From Ferruginibacter sp. (GTDB lineage Bacteria; Bacteroidota; Bacteroidia; Chitinophagales; Chitinophagaceae), in the NCBI GenBank assembly GCA_028288705.1, contig JAQBNH010000005.1:1-64000 (forward strand): a stretch of 64,000 nt of DNA, read 5' to 3'. Under the pieces are notes generated by a model, which had not been told where the DNA came from, searched no databases, and saw only the letters and a program-made list of their open reading frames with translations. Shown here in pieces: positions 35,423 to 44,581 of the stretch (within the stretch, counting starts at the first letter, position 1; each line of letters begins with the position of its first letter). A program made the position numbers and the translations under genes.

Positions 35423-36247
35423 TTACAGTTTTTTCTGCAGGTCCAGGTTCATTTTGATATAGTCGTCATTTTTCTCTGCAGTCGCTAATTCCAGGGATGT
35501 TTTAGAACTTTGCATAGCTGCCGTTTTATCGCCCAGTTCTTTTTCCAGTTTCGCTTTGTACAACCACATATAAAAAGCTTTAGGGTTGTCTTTTACGGCG
35601 AGCTTAATATTTTCCAATGCTTTTGCCGGGTTGTTTTCATACTCGTTGTAGAACTGCGCTGCTAACCAGTAAGGTTTTTTCTCAGCAGTCATCGCTTTAT
35701 CAATTTGCGCGCGGATACGATCTTTCACCAAAGCTTTGATCGGCAATTTCACTGCAGTTTTTTCCCAAACCAGATTGAGTTCACATGATTCCGGTTTCAC
35801 GGCATCAAACTGCATCGTAAAACTTTCCACGTAATTTTTATTTTTCATCACGGGCACTTTTACCCGAACCACATCATCCGTTTCGCTGTAGCCATTGCTG
35901 CCCCAGTTGCCGGTGTTTTTGTTCAGGATGATTTCCCATGTATCTGCATTCGGTACTGTGTAAAGCGAGTACCTTCCTGTGTCGATGCGTTTACCGCCGA
36001 TCTCCACTACATCGGTGAACTTGATGATCGTTGCAGCATTTGCGCCGGTGCGCCAGACTTTATTAAAAGGCACAAGGTCACCGATGATCTTACGGCCTTT
36101 CGCAATCGGGCGGCTGTACGTTAGTTCAATGGTTCCAAGTGCAAAATCCTGTTTAATCGTTTGGGTGGGCGAAGGCGCCGGCATCCGAACCTGTGCTACG
36201 AGGCTCCCGGTAGAAAGCAGCAGGCAGGCAAAAAATAATTTTTTCAT
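35423..36247 (-). CDS. DUF2911 exported protein
   Basis: 274 aa. Signal peptide MKKLFFACLLLSTGSLVAQ; residues about 25-165 are DUF2911 (IELTYSRPIAKGRKIIGDL, VWRTGANAATIIKFT, RYSLYTVPNADTWEIILNK, NWGSNGY), a beta domain of unknown role typical of Bacteroidota. Residues 185-274 form two TPR-like helix pairs (NPAKALENIKLAVKDNPKAF). Convergent with the upstream membrane protein via the shared terminator. Function unknown. Confidence 0.88.
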   Translation of the reverse strand: MKKLFFACLLLSTGSLVAQVRMPAPSPTQTIKQDFALGTIELTYSRPIAKGRKIIGDLVPFNKVWRTGANAATIIKFTDVVEIGGKRIDTGRYSLYTVPNADTWEIILNKNTGNWGSNGYSETDDVVRVKVPVMKNKNYVESFTMQFDAVKPESCELNLVWEKTAVKLPIKALVKDRIRAQIDKAMTAEKKPYWLAAQFYNEYENNPAKALENIKLAVKDNPKAFYMWLYKAKLEKELGDKTAAMQSSKTSLELATAEKNDDYIKMNLDLQKKL

Positions 36248-36274
36248 ATTGCAAATTTTATTGGTGAGAAGTTA

Positions 36275-37108
36275 TTATTGGAAATATACTTTAACCGTTT
36301 GGTAAAATAACCTTGTGTTTAAGAATTGCATCGGTGCATGCTGCTGTTGCTTTTCAGAAAATCCCTGTAGCCCGAACAGGCCCGCAGCATTTCCTTTATT
36401 GATCGCGATCTCCAGGTAACCAGCAGAATTGAACAAAGCCAGTTTTTCTCCTTCGGGAACATCAGCATAGGTTTCGCTGATCTTATCAATCACTTCATCC
36501 CGTTTAAATACGACTGTAAAACTGCGACCTTTTCTTTGTTCTTCAAAGTCATCTTTATTAATATTTACAATCACGTTCTCAAAATTATCGATGAAGATGA
36601 TCTGGCCTTCGATCCAGTTATTGCCTAGCAGCGGACGTAACGGATTTTTTACCTGGATGGAGACTGTAGCGTCGCCTACTTCTTCCAATGGCAACCCATC
36701 GAGCAGCGCGTTGAATGCCTTAGCAAAAACGCTGATACAATAAAGGGTGTTTTTTTGTTGCGTTTTTTCTAACGGCAGCGCTACTACTTTTTGCGGCACT
36801 TCTTCCAGGATCATTGTGAGCAGCCCGTTATCGGCACAACCAATATAATGACCATCATGTTCTGCCAGCAGCATATGCTCCGGCTTCTCATCAAAAATAT
36901 TCACCAGTACAAGATGGAAAGTTCCCGGTGGGAAATTCTTCATGGCATTGCGGCAAACGTATGCGGCCTGCGGGTAATTGAAAGGAGAGAGCAGGTGTGT
37001 GATGTCAACAATATTGAAACCCGGGTTCGCCTGCAACAATTGCCCTTTGATAGCGCCAGGCATGAAATCCTGGATTCCGATATCGCTTGTAAGGGTTAAT
37101 AATGGCAT
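36275..37108 (-). CDS. SAM hydroxide adenosyltransferase family (DUF62)
   Basis: 277 aa. Family of fluorinase and chlorinase relatives; most members use water or hydroxide to turn S-adenosylmethionine into adenosine and methionine. The N-terminal LTLTSDIGIQDFMPGAIKG, the FNIVDITHLLSPFN and FHLVLVNIFDE stretches fit. A C-terminal beta domain follows (VIVNINKDDF, FNSAGYLEIAINKGNA). The halogenase-specific loop is not evident, so it is likely the hydrolase type. The ATG at 37108 is preferred to an upstream TTG at 37120. Confidence 0.88.
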   Translation of the reverse strand: MPLLTLTSDIGIQDFMPGAIKGQLLQANPGFNIVDITHLLSPFNYPQAAYVCRNAMKNFPPGTFHLVLVNIFDEKPEHMLLAEHDGHYIGCADNGLLTMILEEVPQKVVALPLEKTQQKNTLYCISVFAKAFNALLDGLPLEEVGDATVSIQVKNPLRPLLGNNWIEGQIIFIDNFENVIVNINKDDFEEQRKGRSFTVVFKRDEVIDKISETYADVPEGEKLALFNSAGYLEIAINKGNAAGLFGLQGFSEKQQQHAPMQFLNTRLFYQTVKVYFQ

Positions 37109-37156
37109 GCGGGGAAACAACTATTTTGAGGTCAGAAAATATGATACGGCGGTTTA

Positions 37157-37966
37157 TTATTTTACCAGTTTGCCTTCTTTGAAAAAGAATTTCCTGGTAA
37201 GTTTATCGGCCCATGCCGGGAAGAATTTATTAACGAAAACAGTCTGCTTTCCTTTGAACGTCAGCACCAATGTTCGTTTTCTTTTCTCAACTGCGTCAAG
37301 AATATGTTTGGCGCATTCATCAGCGCTCATTAATTCAGCTTCATTGAGCGGGCTTTCGCCTTGTGATTCAGATTTACCATTCAAAGCCGCGTTACGGATG
37401 TTGCTTTTTGTGAAGCCCGGGCAAACCCACATCACATTCACGCCATCATCCAGCAGTTCTGTCCGTACCGCTTCAAGCCAGCCGTTAAGTGCAAATTTGC
37501 TCGCACTGTAACCACTGCGTCCCGGCAAACCGCGATACCCTGCGATGGATGAAATCCCTACGATCGTACCCTTCCTTTCTATTATGGATTCCAGCGCAAG
37601 TTTTGTGCAATACACCGTGCCGAAATAATTAATATCCATTACTTTTTTAAACACATCCAGGTCGGCATCCCTTAATAAAGTGCGCATGGAAATGCCGGCA
37701 TTATTGATCAGGATATCGATGCCGCCAAATTGTTTGATCGTGGAATTGATAAAGAGCTGGCAATCGTTGAGATTGCTCACATCGGCCACCACGCAATGCA
37801 GTGGCTCAGTGGAATATTTTAGTTGCAGGTCGTACAGTTTATCCTGGTTACGGGCGCAGGTGGCTACTTTGGCGCCAAGGGGAATCAACAATTCCACCAG
37901 TGCCTTGCCAATCCCGTCACTGCCGCCTGTTATCGCTACGACCTTATTTCTAAAAAACTCGCTCAT
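37157..37966 (-). CDS. Short-chain dehydrogenase/reductase (SDR)
   Basis: 269 aa. Rossmann fold with NAD(P)-binding TGGSDGIG, ILINNAGI, the catalytic Ser (ISSIAGY), and Y-x-x-x-K (YSASKFAL). C-terminal stretch ends with basic and hydrophobic residues (RKFFFKEGKLVK) reminiscent of membrane-bound 11-beta or 3-ketosphinganine reductase-like members. Substrate unknown. A perfect -7 box lies 16 bp upstream. Confidence 0.9.
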   Translation of the reverse strand: MSEFFRNKVVAITGGSDGIGKALVELLIPLGAKVATCARNQDKLYDLQLKYSTEPLHCVVADVSNLNDCQLFINSTIKQFGGIDILINNAGISMRTLLRDADLDVFKKVMDINYFGTVYCTKLALESIIERKGTIVGISSIAGYRGLPGRSGYSASKFALNGWLEAVRTELLDDGVNVMWVCPGFTKSNIRNAALNGKSESQGESPLNEAELMSADECAKHILDAVEKRKRTLVLTFKGKQTVFVNKFFPAWADKLTRKFFFKEGKLVK

Positions 37967-37982
37967 GAAAATATATTATTGG

Positions 37983-37990
37983 CAAAAATA
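37983..37990 (-). promoter_or_regulatory. -7 box TATTTTTG for the SDR gene
   Basis: Exact TAnnTTTG on the reverse strand, 16 nt before the ATG; a GTTTGT that could act as -33 lies 21 nt further upstream (38011-38016). Confidence 0.6.
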
Positions 37991-38066
37991 GGTGAGATAT
38001 CGGGCTGTGCACAAACTATTTGGGGAATAAAAATTAATTATTTTTAAAAATCTTTTGCAAAAACTT

Positions 38067-38096
38067 TTGGTGTAAAATGTTTTTACCTTATTTTTG
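38067..38096 (+). promoter_or_regulatory. Promoter of tRNA-Lys
   Basis: -33 TTGG (38067-38070) and -7 TATTTTTG (38089-38096), 19 nt between TTG and TA. The mature tRNA begins 24 nt after the box. Near consensus. Confidence 0.7.
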
Positions 38097-38120
38097 CACT
38101 CCCTTCAAAAAAGGGGAAAT

Positions 38121-38193
38121 GAATTGGTAGCTCAGTTGGTAGAGCAATACACTTTTAATGTATGGGCCCTGGGTTCGAGTCCCAGCCAGTTCA
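38121..38193 (+). tRNA. tRNA-Lys (anticodon TTT)
   Basis: 73 nt. Acceptor stem GAATTGG / CCAGTTC with one G-U pair, D arm GCTC..GAGC, anticodon stem ATACA..TGTAT with loop CTTTTAA giving anticodon TTT at 38154-38156, T arm with GGTTCGAGTCC, discriminator A. CCA is not encoded. Own promoter and terminator frame it, so a single-gene transcript. Confidence 0.97.
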
Positions 38194-38195
38194 CG

Positions 38196-38227
38196 AAAAA
38201 GCGTTCAGGAAATTGGACGCTTTTTTT
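38196..38227 (+). terminator. Terminator of tRNA-Lys
   Basis: AAAAAGCGTTC pairs with GGACGCTTTTTTT with one mismatch, loop of 8, seven T at the end; 2 nt after the tRNA. Confidence 0.85.
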
Positions 38228-38378
38228 GTGCCCGGAAGCGCCGGATATTAACCGGATTTTCGGCCAGGAAAGGAGGAACACAGTCTTACGAAAGTTGAAA
38301 TTATCTACAGCCAGGTGATCAGGCGGGATCAAAAATTCTTAGCGCCGTGTCTACCTGGCGTTTTGCGTGAAACACTGC

Positions 38379-38882
38379 TCATCTTCCACCAAGTTCGATC
38401 ACTTCGCAATTCTTTATATCACTGCCGTCGATAGCGAAACGCAACAATGTTCGTACCGTATGCCAGCCCTGTTTACCCGCCGCACCGGGGTTCATGTGCA
38501 GGCATTGCAAACCTTCATCATACATCACTTTTAAAATATGGGAATGCCCGCTGATGAACAACGCGGAATGATGGGCCTGGATATCTTTTTTCACTCCCGG
38601 TGCATAACGGCCGGGATAGCCGCCGATATGTTGCATGAATACGTTCACCTGCTCGCAGGAGAAAAATAGCTTTTCCGGAAACGTTTTGCGGATACCGGCG
38701 CCGTCGATATTTCCATAAACACCGCGGATGATTTTGCCGGGGAAGCCGCTTTCCATTTTTTCCACCAGTTCAGCCGTACCAAAATCACCGGCATGCCAGA
38801 TCTCATCACAGCCTTTAAAATGGTCAAACACTTGTTCATCTAAATAATGGTGTGTATCTGATATCAGCCCTATCCTCGTCAA
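38379..38882 (-). CDS. YfcE/MJ0936-type metallophosphoesterase
   Basis: 167 aa if started at the TTG at 38882 (MTRIGLISDTHHYL), which begins exactly at the fold; a longer frame with TTG at 38933 exists and no ATG is available. Di-metal phosphoesterase: D-x-H in ISDTHHYL, GD in IWHAGDFG, GNxD in VYGNIDG, and GHSH in FISGHSHI. YfcE-type enzymes hydrolyse phosphodiesters in vitro with unclear substrate. Divergent from hmgA. Confidence 0.88.
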   Translation of the reverse strand: MTRIGLISDTHHYLDEQVFDHFKGCDEIWHAGDFGTAELVEKMESGFPGKIIRGVYGNIDGAGIRKTFPEKLFFSCEQVNVFMQHIGGYPGRYAPGVKKDIQAHHSALFISGHSHILKVMYDEGLQCLHMNPGAAGKQGWHTVRTLLRFAIDGSDIKNCEVIELGGR

Positions 38883-38903
38883 TGTTGAATCAATTTTAAC
38901 TTG

Positions 38904-38911
38904 TAAATTTG
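38904..38911 (+). promoter_or_regulatory. -7 box TAAATTTG for hmgA
   Basis: Exact TAnnTTTG; 54 nt before the hmgA ATG, allowing a 45-nt leader. A TTG (38885-38887) 16 nt upstream may be the -33. Confidence 0.55.
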
Positions 38912-38965
38912 ATGGAAGATAATTAGGGTGCAAGTAATTATCAATTTAAATATCAATTTTCAACA

Positions 38966-40123
38966 ATGGCGCATTATCATAAGGCAGGAACGATCCCACA
39001 TAAACGGCATACACAATTTCGTAAACCAGACGGGACATTGTATGCAGAACAGCTTTTTTCCACCGAAGGTTTTTCCAACGATTACTCTTTGTTGTATCAT
39101 ACCTATGCACCAACACTGATCGTACGTTGCGACGACCCGATCGATGTGTCGCCAAAGATCGCCGAAGAAAAGATGCTGAAGCACCGCAGCCTGGAAGGAT
39201 TTAAAGTGAAACCGGAAGCAGATTATTTAGATAGCCGAAAAGCCGTTCTGGTAAACAGCGATTGTCATATTGTATTGGCCGCACCACAAAAAAGCATGAC
39301 GGATTACTTCTATAAAAACGCCGATGCCGATGAAATTATTTTCGTGCACGAAGGAAGTGGCATCGTAAAGACCTGTTATGGAGAACTGGCATTTAATTAT
39401 GGAGATTACATCATGCTGCCGCGTGGTACGATCTATCAGATAGCATTTACAAATGAAAATAACCGGCTGTTTATCGTGGAATCTTTTCACCCCGTGCGTT
39501 ACCCAAAAAGATACATGACGAAGAACGGTCAGCTGATGGAACATGCGCCTTATTGCGAACGGGATATCCGCGTACCGGAAAATTTAAAAGCCATTGATCA
39601 GAAAGGGGATTTCGTTATCAAGACAAAAAAGAAAGGATTGCTTTACGGCATTCATTATGGAACACATCCGTTTGATGTGGTTGGCTGGGATGGTTGTTGC
39701 TATCCGTATATTTTTTCTATCCATGATTATGAACCGATCACCGGTCGCGTGCATCAGCCACCGCCGATTCACCAGACTTTTGAAACAGATGCTTTCGTGG
39801 TTTGTTCTTTTGTTCCAAGGTTATATGATTATCATCCCCTGGCGATTCCCGCGCCTTACAACCACAGCAATATCGATAGCGACGAATTGTTATATTATGT
39901 TGATGGTGATTTTATGAGCCGCAAGCATGTTACGCGCGGTATGCTCACCCTGCATCCTGCCGGTATTCCACATGGACCTCATCCCGGTGCTGTAGAAAAG
40001 AGTATCGGTGCGAAAGAGACGAAAGAACTCGCCGTAATGGTGGATACTTTTCGCCCCTTGCAATTAACCGAAACTGCCCTGGAAATAGAGAACGAGGGCT
40101 ATGTGATGAGTTGGGCGGAATAA
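38966..40123 (+). CDS. hmgA: Homogentisate 1,2-dioxygenase
   Basis: 385 aa. Opens homogentisate to maleylacetoacetate in tyrosine breakdown; an Fe(II) cupin enzyme. The bacterial short form. Recognisable are MAHYHKAGTIPHKRHTQFR at the start, DEIIFVHEGSG, YGDYIMLPRGTIYQI, and the C-terminal LHPAGIPHGPHPGA holding a conserved iron-ligand His region. The HGD glycine- and proline-rich stretch YHPLAIPAPYNHSNID is present. No other tyrosine-pathway gene lies within the window. Monocistronic by position. Confidence 0.93.
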   Translation: MAHYHKAGTIPHKRHTQFRKPDGTLYAEQLFSTEGFSNDYSLLYHTYAPTLIVRCDDPIDVSPKIAEEKMLKHRSLEGFKVKPEADYLDSRKAVLVNSDCHIVLAAPQKSMTDYFYKNADADEIIFVHEGSGIVKTCYGELAFNYGDYIMLPRGTIYQIAFTNENNRLFIVESFHPVRYPKRYMTKNGQLMEHAPYCERDIRVPENLKAIDQKGDFVIKTKKKGLLYGIHYGTHPFDVVGWDGCCYPYIFSIHDYEPITGRVHQPPPIHQTFETDAFVVCSFVPRLYDYHPLAIPAPYNHSNIDSDELLYYVDGDFMSRKHVTRGMLTLHPAGIPHGPHPGAVEKSIGAKETKELAVMVDTFRPLQLTETALEIENEGYVMSWAE

Positions 40124-40341
40124 AAAATTAAAAAGTCAACAGTAAAAATCAGTTAAGGCCATTCGAAGCTTAGGGGCATTCTTTTGCGAACGATAAACTG
40201 TCAAACAATCAACCGCAACCTTTCTGTGCCGGTTCAACACGATTGTATTGGCCCTATTTTATTTCGGCGGTGTTTGCAAACTGCGGTTTAAGGCATATGT
40301 TTTGTGACCTGGGTCATTATCGATGACTTAAACTTTTTACC

Positions 40342-41232
40342 GTGAGCAAACAAACGATTTTAAACCCCGTAGATAAATATCCCAAACCACCATTTGCAAA
40401 ACAGTCGCAGCCATGGCCCGGACTGGCGTCCAAAATGGATCCTGTTCCTGATCATGGAGAAACGACTTATAAAGGATCCGGCCGCCTCGCAGGCAAACGC
40501 GCCCTCATCACCGGCGGAGATTCCGGCATGGGAAGGGCTGCTGCCATTGCTTACGCAAGAGAGGGAGCAGATGTAGCCATCAATTACTTACCCGCGGAAG
40601 AAGAAGATGCACAGCAGGTGATCACACTTATCCGGAAAGAAGGCCGAAAAGGCATTGCACTACCTGGTGATCTGCGCGACGAATCTTTTTGTACACAACT
40701 GGTGGCAGATGCCTTGAGGGAATTAGGCGGACTGGATATCCTCGTAAACAATGCCGCGCGTCAGCAAACCCATGCTTCCATTCTTGATATCAGTTCTGAG
40801 GAATTTGATGCAGTGATGAAAACAAATATTTACGCCCCGTTCTGGACCATCCGCGCGGCGCTCCCTCATCTTAAAGCCGGTGCGGTGATTATCGGTACGG
40901 CTTCTGAACAAGCCTATGATCCTTCTGCAGACCTTTACGATTATGCCCAAACGAAAGCCGCTACCATGAACTATGTTAAGTCGCTGGCCAAACAATTAGC
41001 TCCGAAAGGCATTCGCGTAAATGCAGTGGCACCCGGACCAATATGGACACCATTACAAGTGAGCGGAGGAGCAACGCAGGAGAAACTGCAGAACTTCGGC
41101 TCTGCTACTCCGTTAGGCCGCCCGGGACAGCCGGTTGAACTCGCCTCTATCTATGTACAACTCGCCGCTGATGATGCAAGTTTTACAACAGGGCAGGTAT
41201 ATGGTGCGTCCGGTGGGGCAGGCCAGCCATAA
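40342..41232 (+). CDS. SDR-family oxidoreductase, YhdF/YghA-type
   Basis: 296 aa, GTG start. It has the N-terminal extension of the YhdF/GsiB-linked type (NPVDKYPKPPFAKQ, QPWPGLASKMDPVPDHGE) followed by the NAD(P) site TGGDSGMGR, INYLPAEEEDA, NNAARQ, Ser (ASEQAYDP) and Y-x-x-x-K (YAQTKAA), and a glycine-rich end (YGASGGAGQP). This subgroup is often induced by general stress. Substrate unknown. Distance of 218 bp from hmgA suggests its own promoter. Confidence 0.92.
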   Translation: MSKQTILNPVDKYPKPPFAKQSQPWPGLASKMDPVPDHGETTYKGSGRLAGKRALITGGDSGMGRAAAIAYAREGADVAINYLPAEEEDAQQVITLIRKEGRKGIALPGDLRDESFCTQLVADALRELGGLDILVNNAARQQTHASILDISSEEFDAVMKTNIYAPFWTIRAALPHLKAGAVIIGTASEQAYDPSADLYDYAQTKAATMNYVKSLAKQLAPKGIRVNAVAPGPIWTPLQVSGGATQEKLQNFGSATPLGRPGQPVELASIYVQLAADDASFTTGQVYGASGGAGQP

Positions 41233-41310
41233 CCACTCACCAGAAATGTATTTTGTAAAAATCATCCGCAGATTTTAATTGATCTGTACTTATCAAACTA
41301 ATTATTGGCA

Positions 41311-41946
41311 ATGGACAATTTATCGGCAACGGCTGAAGCATTTATCCCGGAAAATTATAAAGGCAAGGCCAATGACCTGCAGGATACAGTGGAAGGAACC
41401 GACCGCGAACATGCCTTAAAGATCTTTAAGCGCGCCTGCATGAGGTTACAGAATGTCCAGCTCTGGCATAAGCTCTGTGGCCCGCTTAGTGCGAGTTTTA
41501 AACTGGTGGCAGAAGATGGTTCTCCCGAAGACCGCCTGGTGCAACTGCATGATTATTTTCTGGTGAATATTCCCGGTCCGGGTATGCAGGAAGGCTTTGG
41601 GTACGACTGGGTGCAGGTGGAAGAGATCAAGGAGTCGTTTGATCCCGAAGGTGAAAAGGAGCTATTTGCGATGCGCATTGCCGCTTGTGAAAATCCGGCT
41701 ACAGCCAACGAAGAAACAGCACATTTTTTTCAAAAAGGTGCGAGTTCAACTTTTATTATCGAACGAAACGGCAACAGCATAACTGCGTCTTACCATGGCC
41801 GTAATGAAGTACCTAATACCGACGTTTCAAGGATCACAGATAAGATAAGAAATACGATCGTGGCTGTAGGCGCGTATGGCGGCTTGTCAGAATTACAATG
41901 GCTGTCATTGATCAAATCGTTTTTGCAGGAAGAGGTGGGTGGTTAG
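41311..41946 (+). CDS. Protein of unknown function
   Basis: 211 aa, cytoplasmic, no signal or membrane segments. Start at ATG 41311 (a TTG at 41305 is possible). A mixed alpha/beta pattern: LKIFKRACMRLQNVQLWHKLCGPLSA looks like a helical N-domain, FQKGASSTFIIERNGNSITASYHGR a beta sheet. Not recognised. Its stop TAG lies in the first octamer-like repeat of the following spacer. Confidence 0.7.
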   Translation: MDNLSATAEAFIPENYKGKANDLQDTVEGTDREHALKIFKRACMRLQNVQLWHKLCGPLSASFKLVAEDGSPEDRLVQLHDYFLVNIPGPGMQEGFGYDWVQVEEIKESFDPEGEKELFAMRIAACENPATANEETAHFFQKGASSTFIIERNGNSITASYHGRNEVPNTDVSRITDKIRNTIVAVGAYGGLSELQWLSLIKSFLQEEVGG

Positions 41947-42018
41947 TTGATTAGTGATTGGTTAATGGGAATTGGGAATTCGGATTTGGGAATTAGGAAT
42001 TAGGAATTAGGATTTGGG
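41941..42018. repeat. Octamer then heptamer short tandem repeats
   Basis: GTTGATTAGTGATTGGTTAA (octamer-like) followed by GGAATTG and three phased GGAATTA units (period 7, 41990-42010). The array starts inside the last codons of the preceding gene and ends just before the DUF1810 gene's stop. Confidence 0.75.
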
Positions 42019-42030
42019 AGCGGCAGCTTC

Positions 42031-42450
42031 TCAATGTTGATTGAGTAAGTCGATGGTTCGTTCATCTTTTTCCCCGTTAAAATATTGATCAAGTACTGCC
42101 TGGAAGACAGGATCGGTATTTTCCAGCAGGCTGAATAACGTCATGCAGGAACGGAGTTTCAGGTCATCCGGGCTGCCAAAAATTTCATGGGCCGTTTTAT
42201 TTTCAATATGTAAAAGGGCGTCACTTATTTCGATCAATCTTTTTCTTAACAGCGGATGATCAAAATATTCAGCGGCTTCATTTTTATTTTGAATGCCATA
42301 GAAAACTGCCGTGCCGCTGCGGCCCAGCCCTGCGAGTTGCGGAAAGATATACCAGATCCAATGCGTCAATTTTCGCCCGTTCTTAATTTCAGCCAAGGCA
42401 GTCGCGTAGCTGCTTTCCTGTGCTTCGATAAAACGGGAGAGATGAGGCAT
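42031..42450 (-). CDS. DUF1810 family protein
   Basis: 139 aa, full length for the family. Seen: LSRFIEAQESSYATALAEIKN, LTHWIWYIFPQLAGLGRS, VFYGIQNKNEAAEYFDHP, IFGSPDDLKLRSCMTLF, and the C-terminal DQYFNGEKDERTIDLL. Small helical protein, function unknown; related proteins are NADAR-neighbours in some genomes. Flanked on both sides by heptamer/octamer arrays and followed on its 5' side by a decayed copy of its own 3' end. Confidence 0.92.
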   Translation of the reverse strand: MPHLSRFIEAQESSYATALAEIKNGRKLTHWIWYIFPQLAGLGRSGTAVFYGIQNKNEAAEYFDHPLLRKRLIEISDALLHIENKTAHEIFGSPDDLKLRSCMTLFSLLENTDPVFQAVLDQYFNGEKDERTIDLLNQH

Positions 42451-42454
42451 GGGG

Positions 42455-42596
42455 CTGGTTGATTTGGTGATTAGTAATTTGTAAGAGAGGAATTGGGAAT
42501 TTGTATTTGGGAATTTGGTGGAAGGGAGAATGGTTGATTAGTTGATTAGTTGATTAGTGTTTAGTTGTCGGGCATTAGGAATCAGGGTTGGGGAGC
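42455..42596. repeat. Heptamer and octamer repeats
   Basis: GGAATTGGGAATTTG words (42489-42520), then three phased TTGATTAG octamers (42533-42558). Same word families as at 41.9 kb, same orientation. Confidence 0.75.
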
Positions 42597-42599
42597 ATG

Positions 42600-42690
42600 G
42601 TTCTCCATACTGGTTGCCCAATTTAATGGTTCGTTCATCTTTTTCGCGTTTAAAAATATTGATGCGCACCGTAAATAAACCTTGAGGAAT
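42600..42690 (-). pseudogene. Decayed partial copy of DUF1810 3' end
   Basis: On the reverse strand, ATCAATATTTT then GAAAAAGATGAACGAACC matches the functional gene's end at 42055-42100. Translated it reads QYF, a frame slip, then EKDERTI as in the intact protein, and the stop codon equivalent is mutated. The similarity also covers a GGGAG/GGGGAG-type segment outside the gene. So gene end plus adjacent repeat were copied together and then decayed. Confidence 0.75.
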
Positions 42691-42696
42691 AGCGGC

Positions 42697-43152
42697 TCAT
42701 TTTTTTAACTCCTTACGCATACACACACTATTCTCCACATCCAGGTATTGCCCATAATTGGCGGTGAGCCGATAGCCGGCTTTGGTATATAAAGCAATGG
42801 CTTCAGGTTGTTTGATGCCGGTTTCTAAAATCGTGGACCTGTAATTCAATTCGCCTGCCCATTGTTCCAGGGCAGCGAGGATCGCAGAGGCAATACCCTT
42901 ACCACGGAATGCCGGAAGCACAAACATCCGCTTGATCTCTGCAACAGCATCCCCGAAATGTTTGAAGGCACCACAACCAACAGGTCCGTCGTTCCAGTAG
43001 GCTACAATTACTTCATCCAGTAGTGCGGTTTTATTGAACTGCGCATAAAAAGCGTGCTCATCACCATCTCGAACAGCAAGGTCTGCATCGAGTAATGCTA
43101 CCAGGGGAATAAAATCTGCGTCCCCGGCGACGGTGCGTTTTAATCGTAACAT
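42697..43152 (-). CDS. GNAT-family N-acetyltransferase
   Basis: 151 aa. The acetyl-CoA loop is clear: MFVLPAFRGKGIASAILAALEQWA, and LYTKAGYRLTANYGQYLD near the end. N-terminal RTVAGDADFIPLVALLDADL and VIVAYWNDGPVGCGAFKHF are typical of GNATs of the PF13508/13673 type. Substrate unknown. 9 bp after ribBA, so probably co-transcribed with it. Confidence 0.9.
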   Translation of the reverse strand: MLRLKRTVAGDADFIPLVALLDADLAVRDGDEHAFYAQFNKTALLDEVIVAYWNDGPVGCGAFKHFGDAVAEIKRMFVLPAFRGKGIASAILAALEQWAGELNYRSTILETGIKQPEAIALYTKAGYRLTANYGQYLDVENSVCMRKELKK

Positions 43153-43161
43153 GAATATATA

Positions 43162-44376
43162 TTAGCCGAGGTTCAGCCCGTTCAATATTTCATGGCCGAG
43201 CTTATCTCTTTTTGTTGTTAGGTATTTTTCGTTGTGAATATTCGGCACAATTTCAATAGGAACGGTGTCCACAACTTCAAGTCCGTAACCCAGTAACCCG
43301 GCACGTTTGCGCGGATTGTTACTCATCAGTTTCATTTTGCTGATATCAAGATGACGCAGAATTTGCGCCCCAACCCCGTAATCACGTTCGTCCATTCCGA
43401 AGCCCAGTTCAAGATTGGCTTCCACCGTATCCATTCCCTGTTCCTGTAATTTATAAGCTTTCAATTTATTCAGCAACCCGATGCCACGGCCTTCCTGGTT
43501 CATATATAATACAAGGCCTTTGCCTTCCGCTTCAATCCGTTCCAAAGAGTGATGCAATTGTTCGCCGCAATCGCAACGAAGGGACCCTAAAATATCTCCT
43601 GTAATACAACTGCTGTGTACCCGCACCAATACGGGCTCGTCTTTTTTCCAGTCGCCTTTCTTAATCGCGAGATGAACATCTCCTGTGTTCGTCTGGCGGA
43701 AAGCGATCAGTTCAAAATCACCATATTTGGTGGGCATATGCACCCGAACTTCTTCTTCTATTAAGGTCTCGGTTTTAAGCCGGTACTCAATTAAGTCTTT
43801 TATAGAGATGATCTTCAGGTCAAATTTTGCGGCGATCTCCATCAGTTCCGGTAACCGCGCCATACTGCCATCTTCGTTCATAATTTCCACCAGCACTCCG
43901 GCAGGATCGAAACCTGCCAACCGGGCCAGGTCAATCGTCGCTTCTGTATGACCGGATCTTCTTAACACACCGCCTGTTTTTGCTTTCAGCGGAAAAATAT
44001 GCCCCGGGCGGCCAAGATCAGTAGCTTTTGTCGCCGGATCCACCAACGCCAATACCGTTTTTGAACGGTCATGCGCGGATATACCCGTTGTACAACCCTG
44101 TCCTAGTAAGTCGATGCTCACCGTAAAAGCCGTTTCATGCAAAGAGGTGTTATCAGAAACCATCGGCTGCAGCTTCAACTGGGCACATCTTTCTTCCGTG
44201 AGGGGTGTACAAATGAGCCCGCGGCCATGCGTACTCATGAAATTGATCACTTCCGGGGTAGCATTCGCCGCCGCGGTAATAAAATCCCCTTCATTTTCAC
44301 GGTCTTCATCATCCACAACAATCACCAATTTCCCGTTTTTGATGTCTTCTATGGCCTCTTCTATACGATTAAGCAT
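43162..44376 (-). CDS. ribBA: Bifunctional riboflavin enzyme RibBA
   Basis: 404 aa. N-terminal domain (1-200) is DHBP synthase: [32 protein letters not shown] and other marks. C-terminal domain (205-400) is GTP cyclohydrolase II with the zinc Cys set in [35 protein letters not shown] and the R-K catalytic pieces. Gives both precursors of riboflavin: dihydroxybutanone phosphate and the pyrimidine. No FMN riboswitch is visible in the short leader. -7 box TAACTTTG at 44396-44403. Confidence 0.97.
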   Translation of the reverse strand: MLNRIEEAIEDIKNGKLVIVVDDEDRENEGDFITAAANATPEVINFMSTHGRGLICTPLTEERCAQLKLQPMVSDNTSLHETAFTVSIDLLGQGCTTGISAHDRSKTVLALVDPATKATDLGRPGHIFPLKAKTGGVLRRSGHTEATIDLARLAGFDPAGVLVEIMNEDGSMARLPELMEIAAKFDLKIISIKDLIEYRLKTETLIEEEVRVHMPTKYGDFELIAFRQTNTGDVHLAIKKGDWKKDEPVLVRVHSSCITGDILGSLRCDCGEQLHHSLERIEAEGKGLVLYMNQEGRGIGLLNKLKAYKLQEQGMDTVEANLELGFGMDERDYGVGAQILRHLDISKMKLMSNNPRKRAGLLGYGLEVVDTVPIEIVPNIHNEKYLTTKRDKLGHEILNGLNLG

Positions 44377-44395
44377 GTTTTTCTGATTTTCGCTG

Positions 44396-44403
44396 CAAAG
44401 TTA
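44396..44403 (-). promoter_or_regulatory. -7 box TAACTTTG for ribBA
   Basis: Exact TAnnTTTG on the reverse strand, 19 nt before the ATG at 44376. No -33 TTG at the usual distance. Confidence 0.6.
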
Positions 44404-44581
44404 CTAAGGATCGGTCAGCTTATCGTGAAGTTTTCGCTTTTCGCAAAAACCGCTGAACAAAAGTAAAATCAGGGCTGTGCAGCTATTAGTCAATAACCAA
44501 TGCCTAACAATTTGTTAATAATAATTGACCGCGTTTCGGCATTTATTTAGTTTATTTGCGCTCGTAAAAAATCGAACCTAT

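Noticed and set aside
38094..38332. Short frames on both strands over tRNA-Lys
   Set aside because: They cross a well-formed tRNA and its terminator.
41941..42596. CRISPR array
   Set aside because: The repeats are 7-8 bp with no spacers of constant length and no cas gene.
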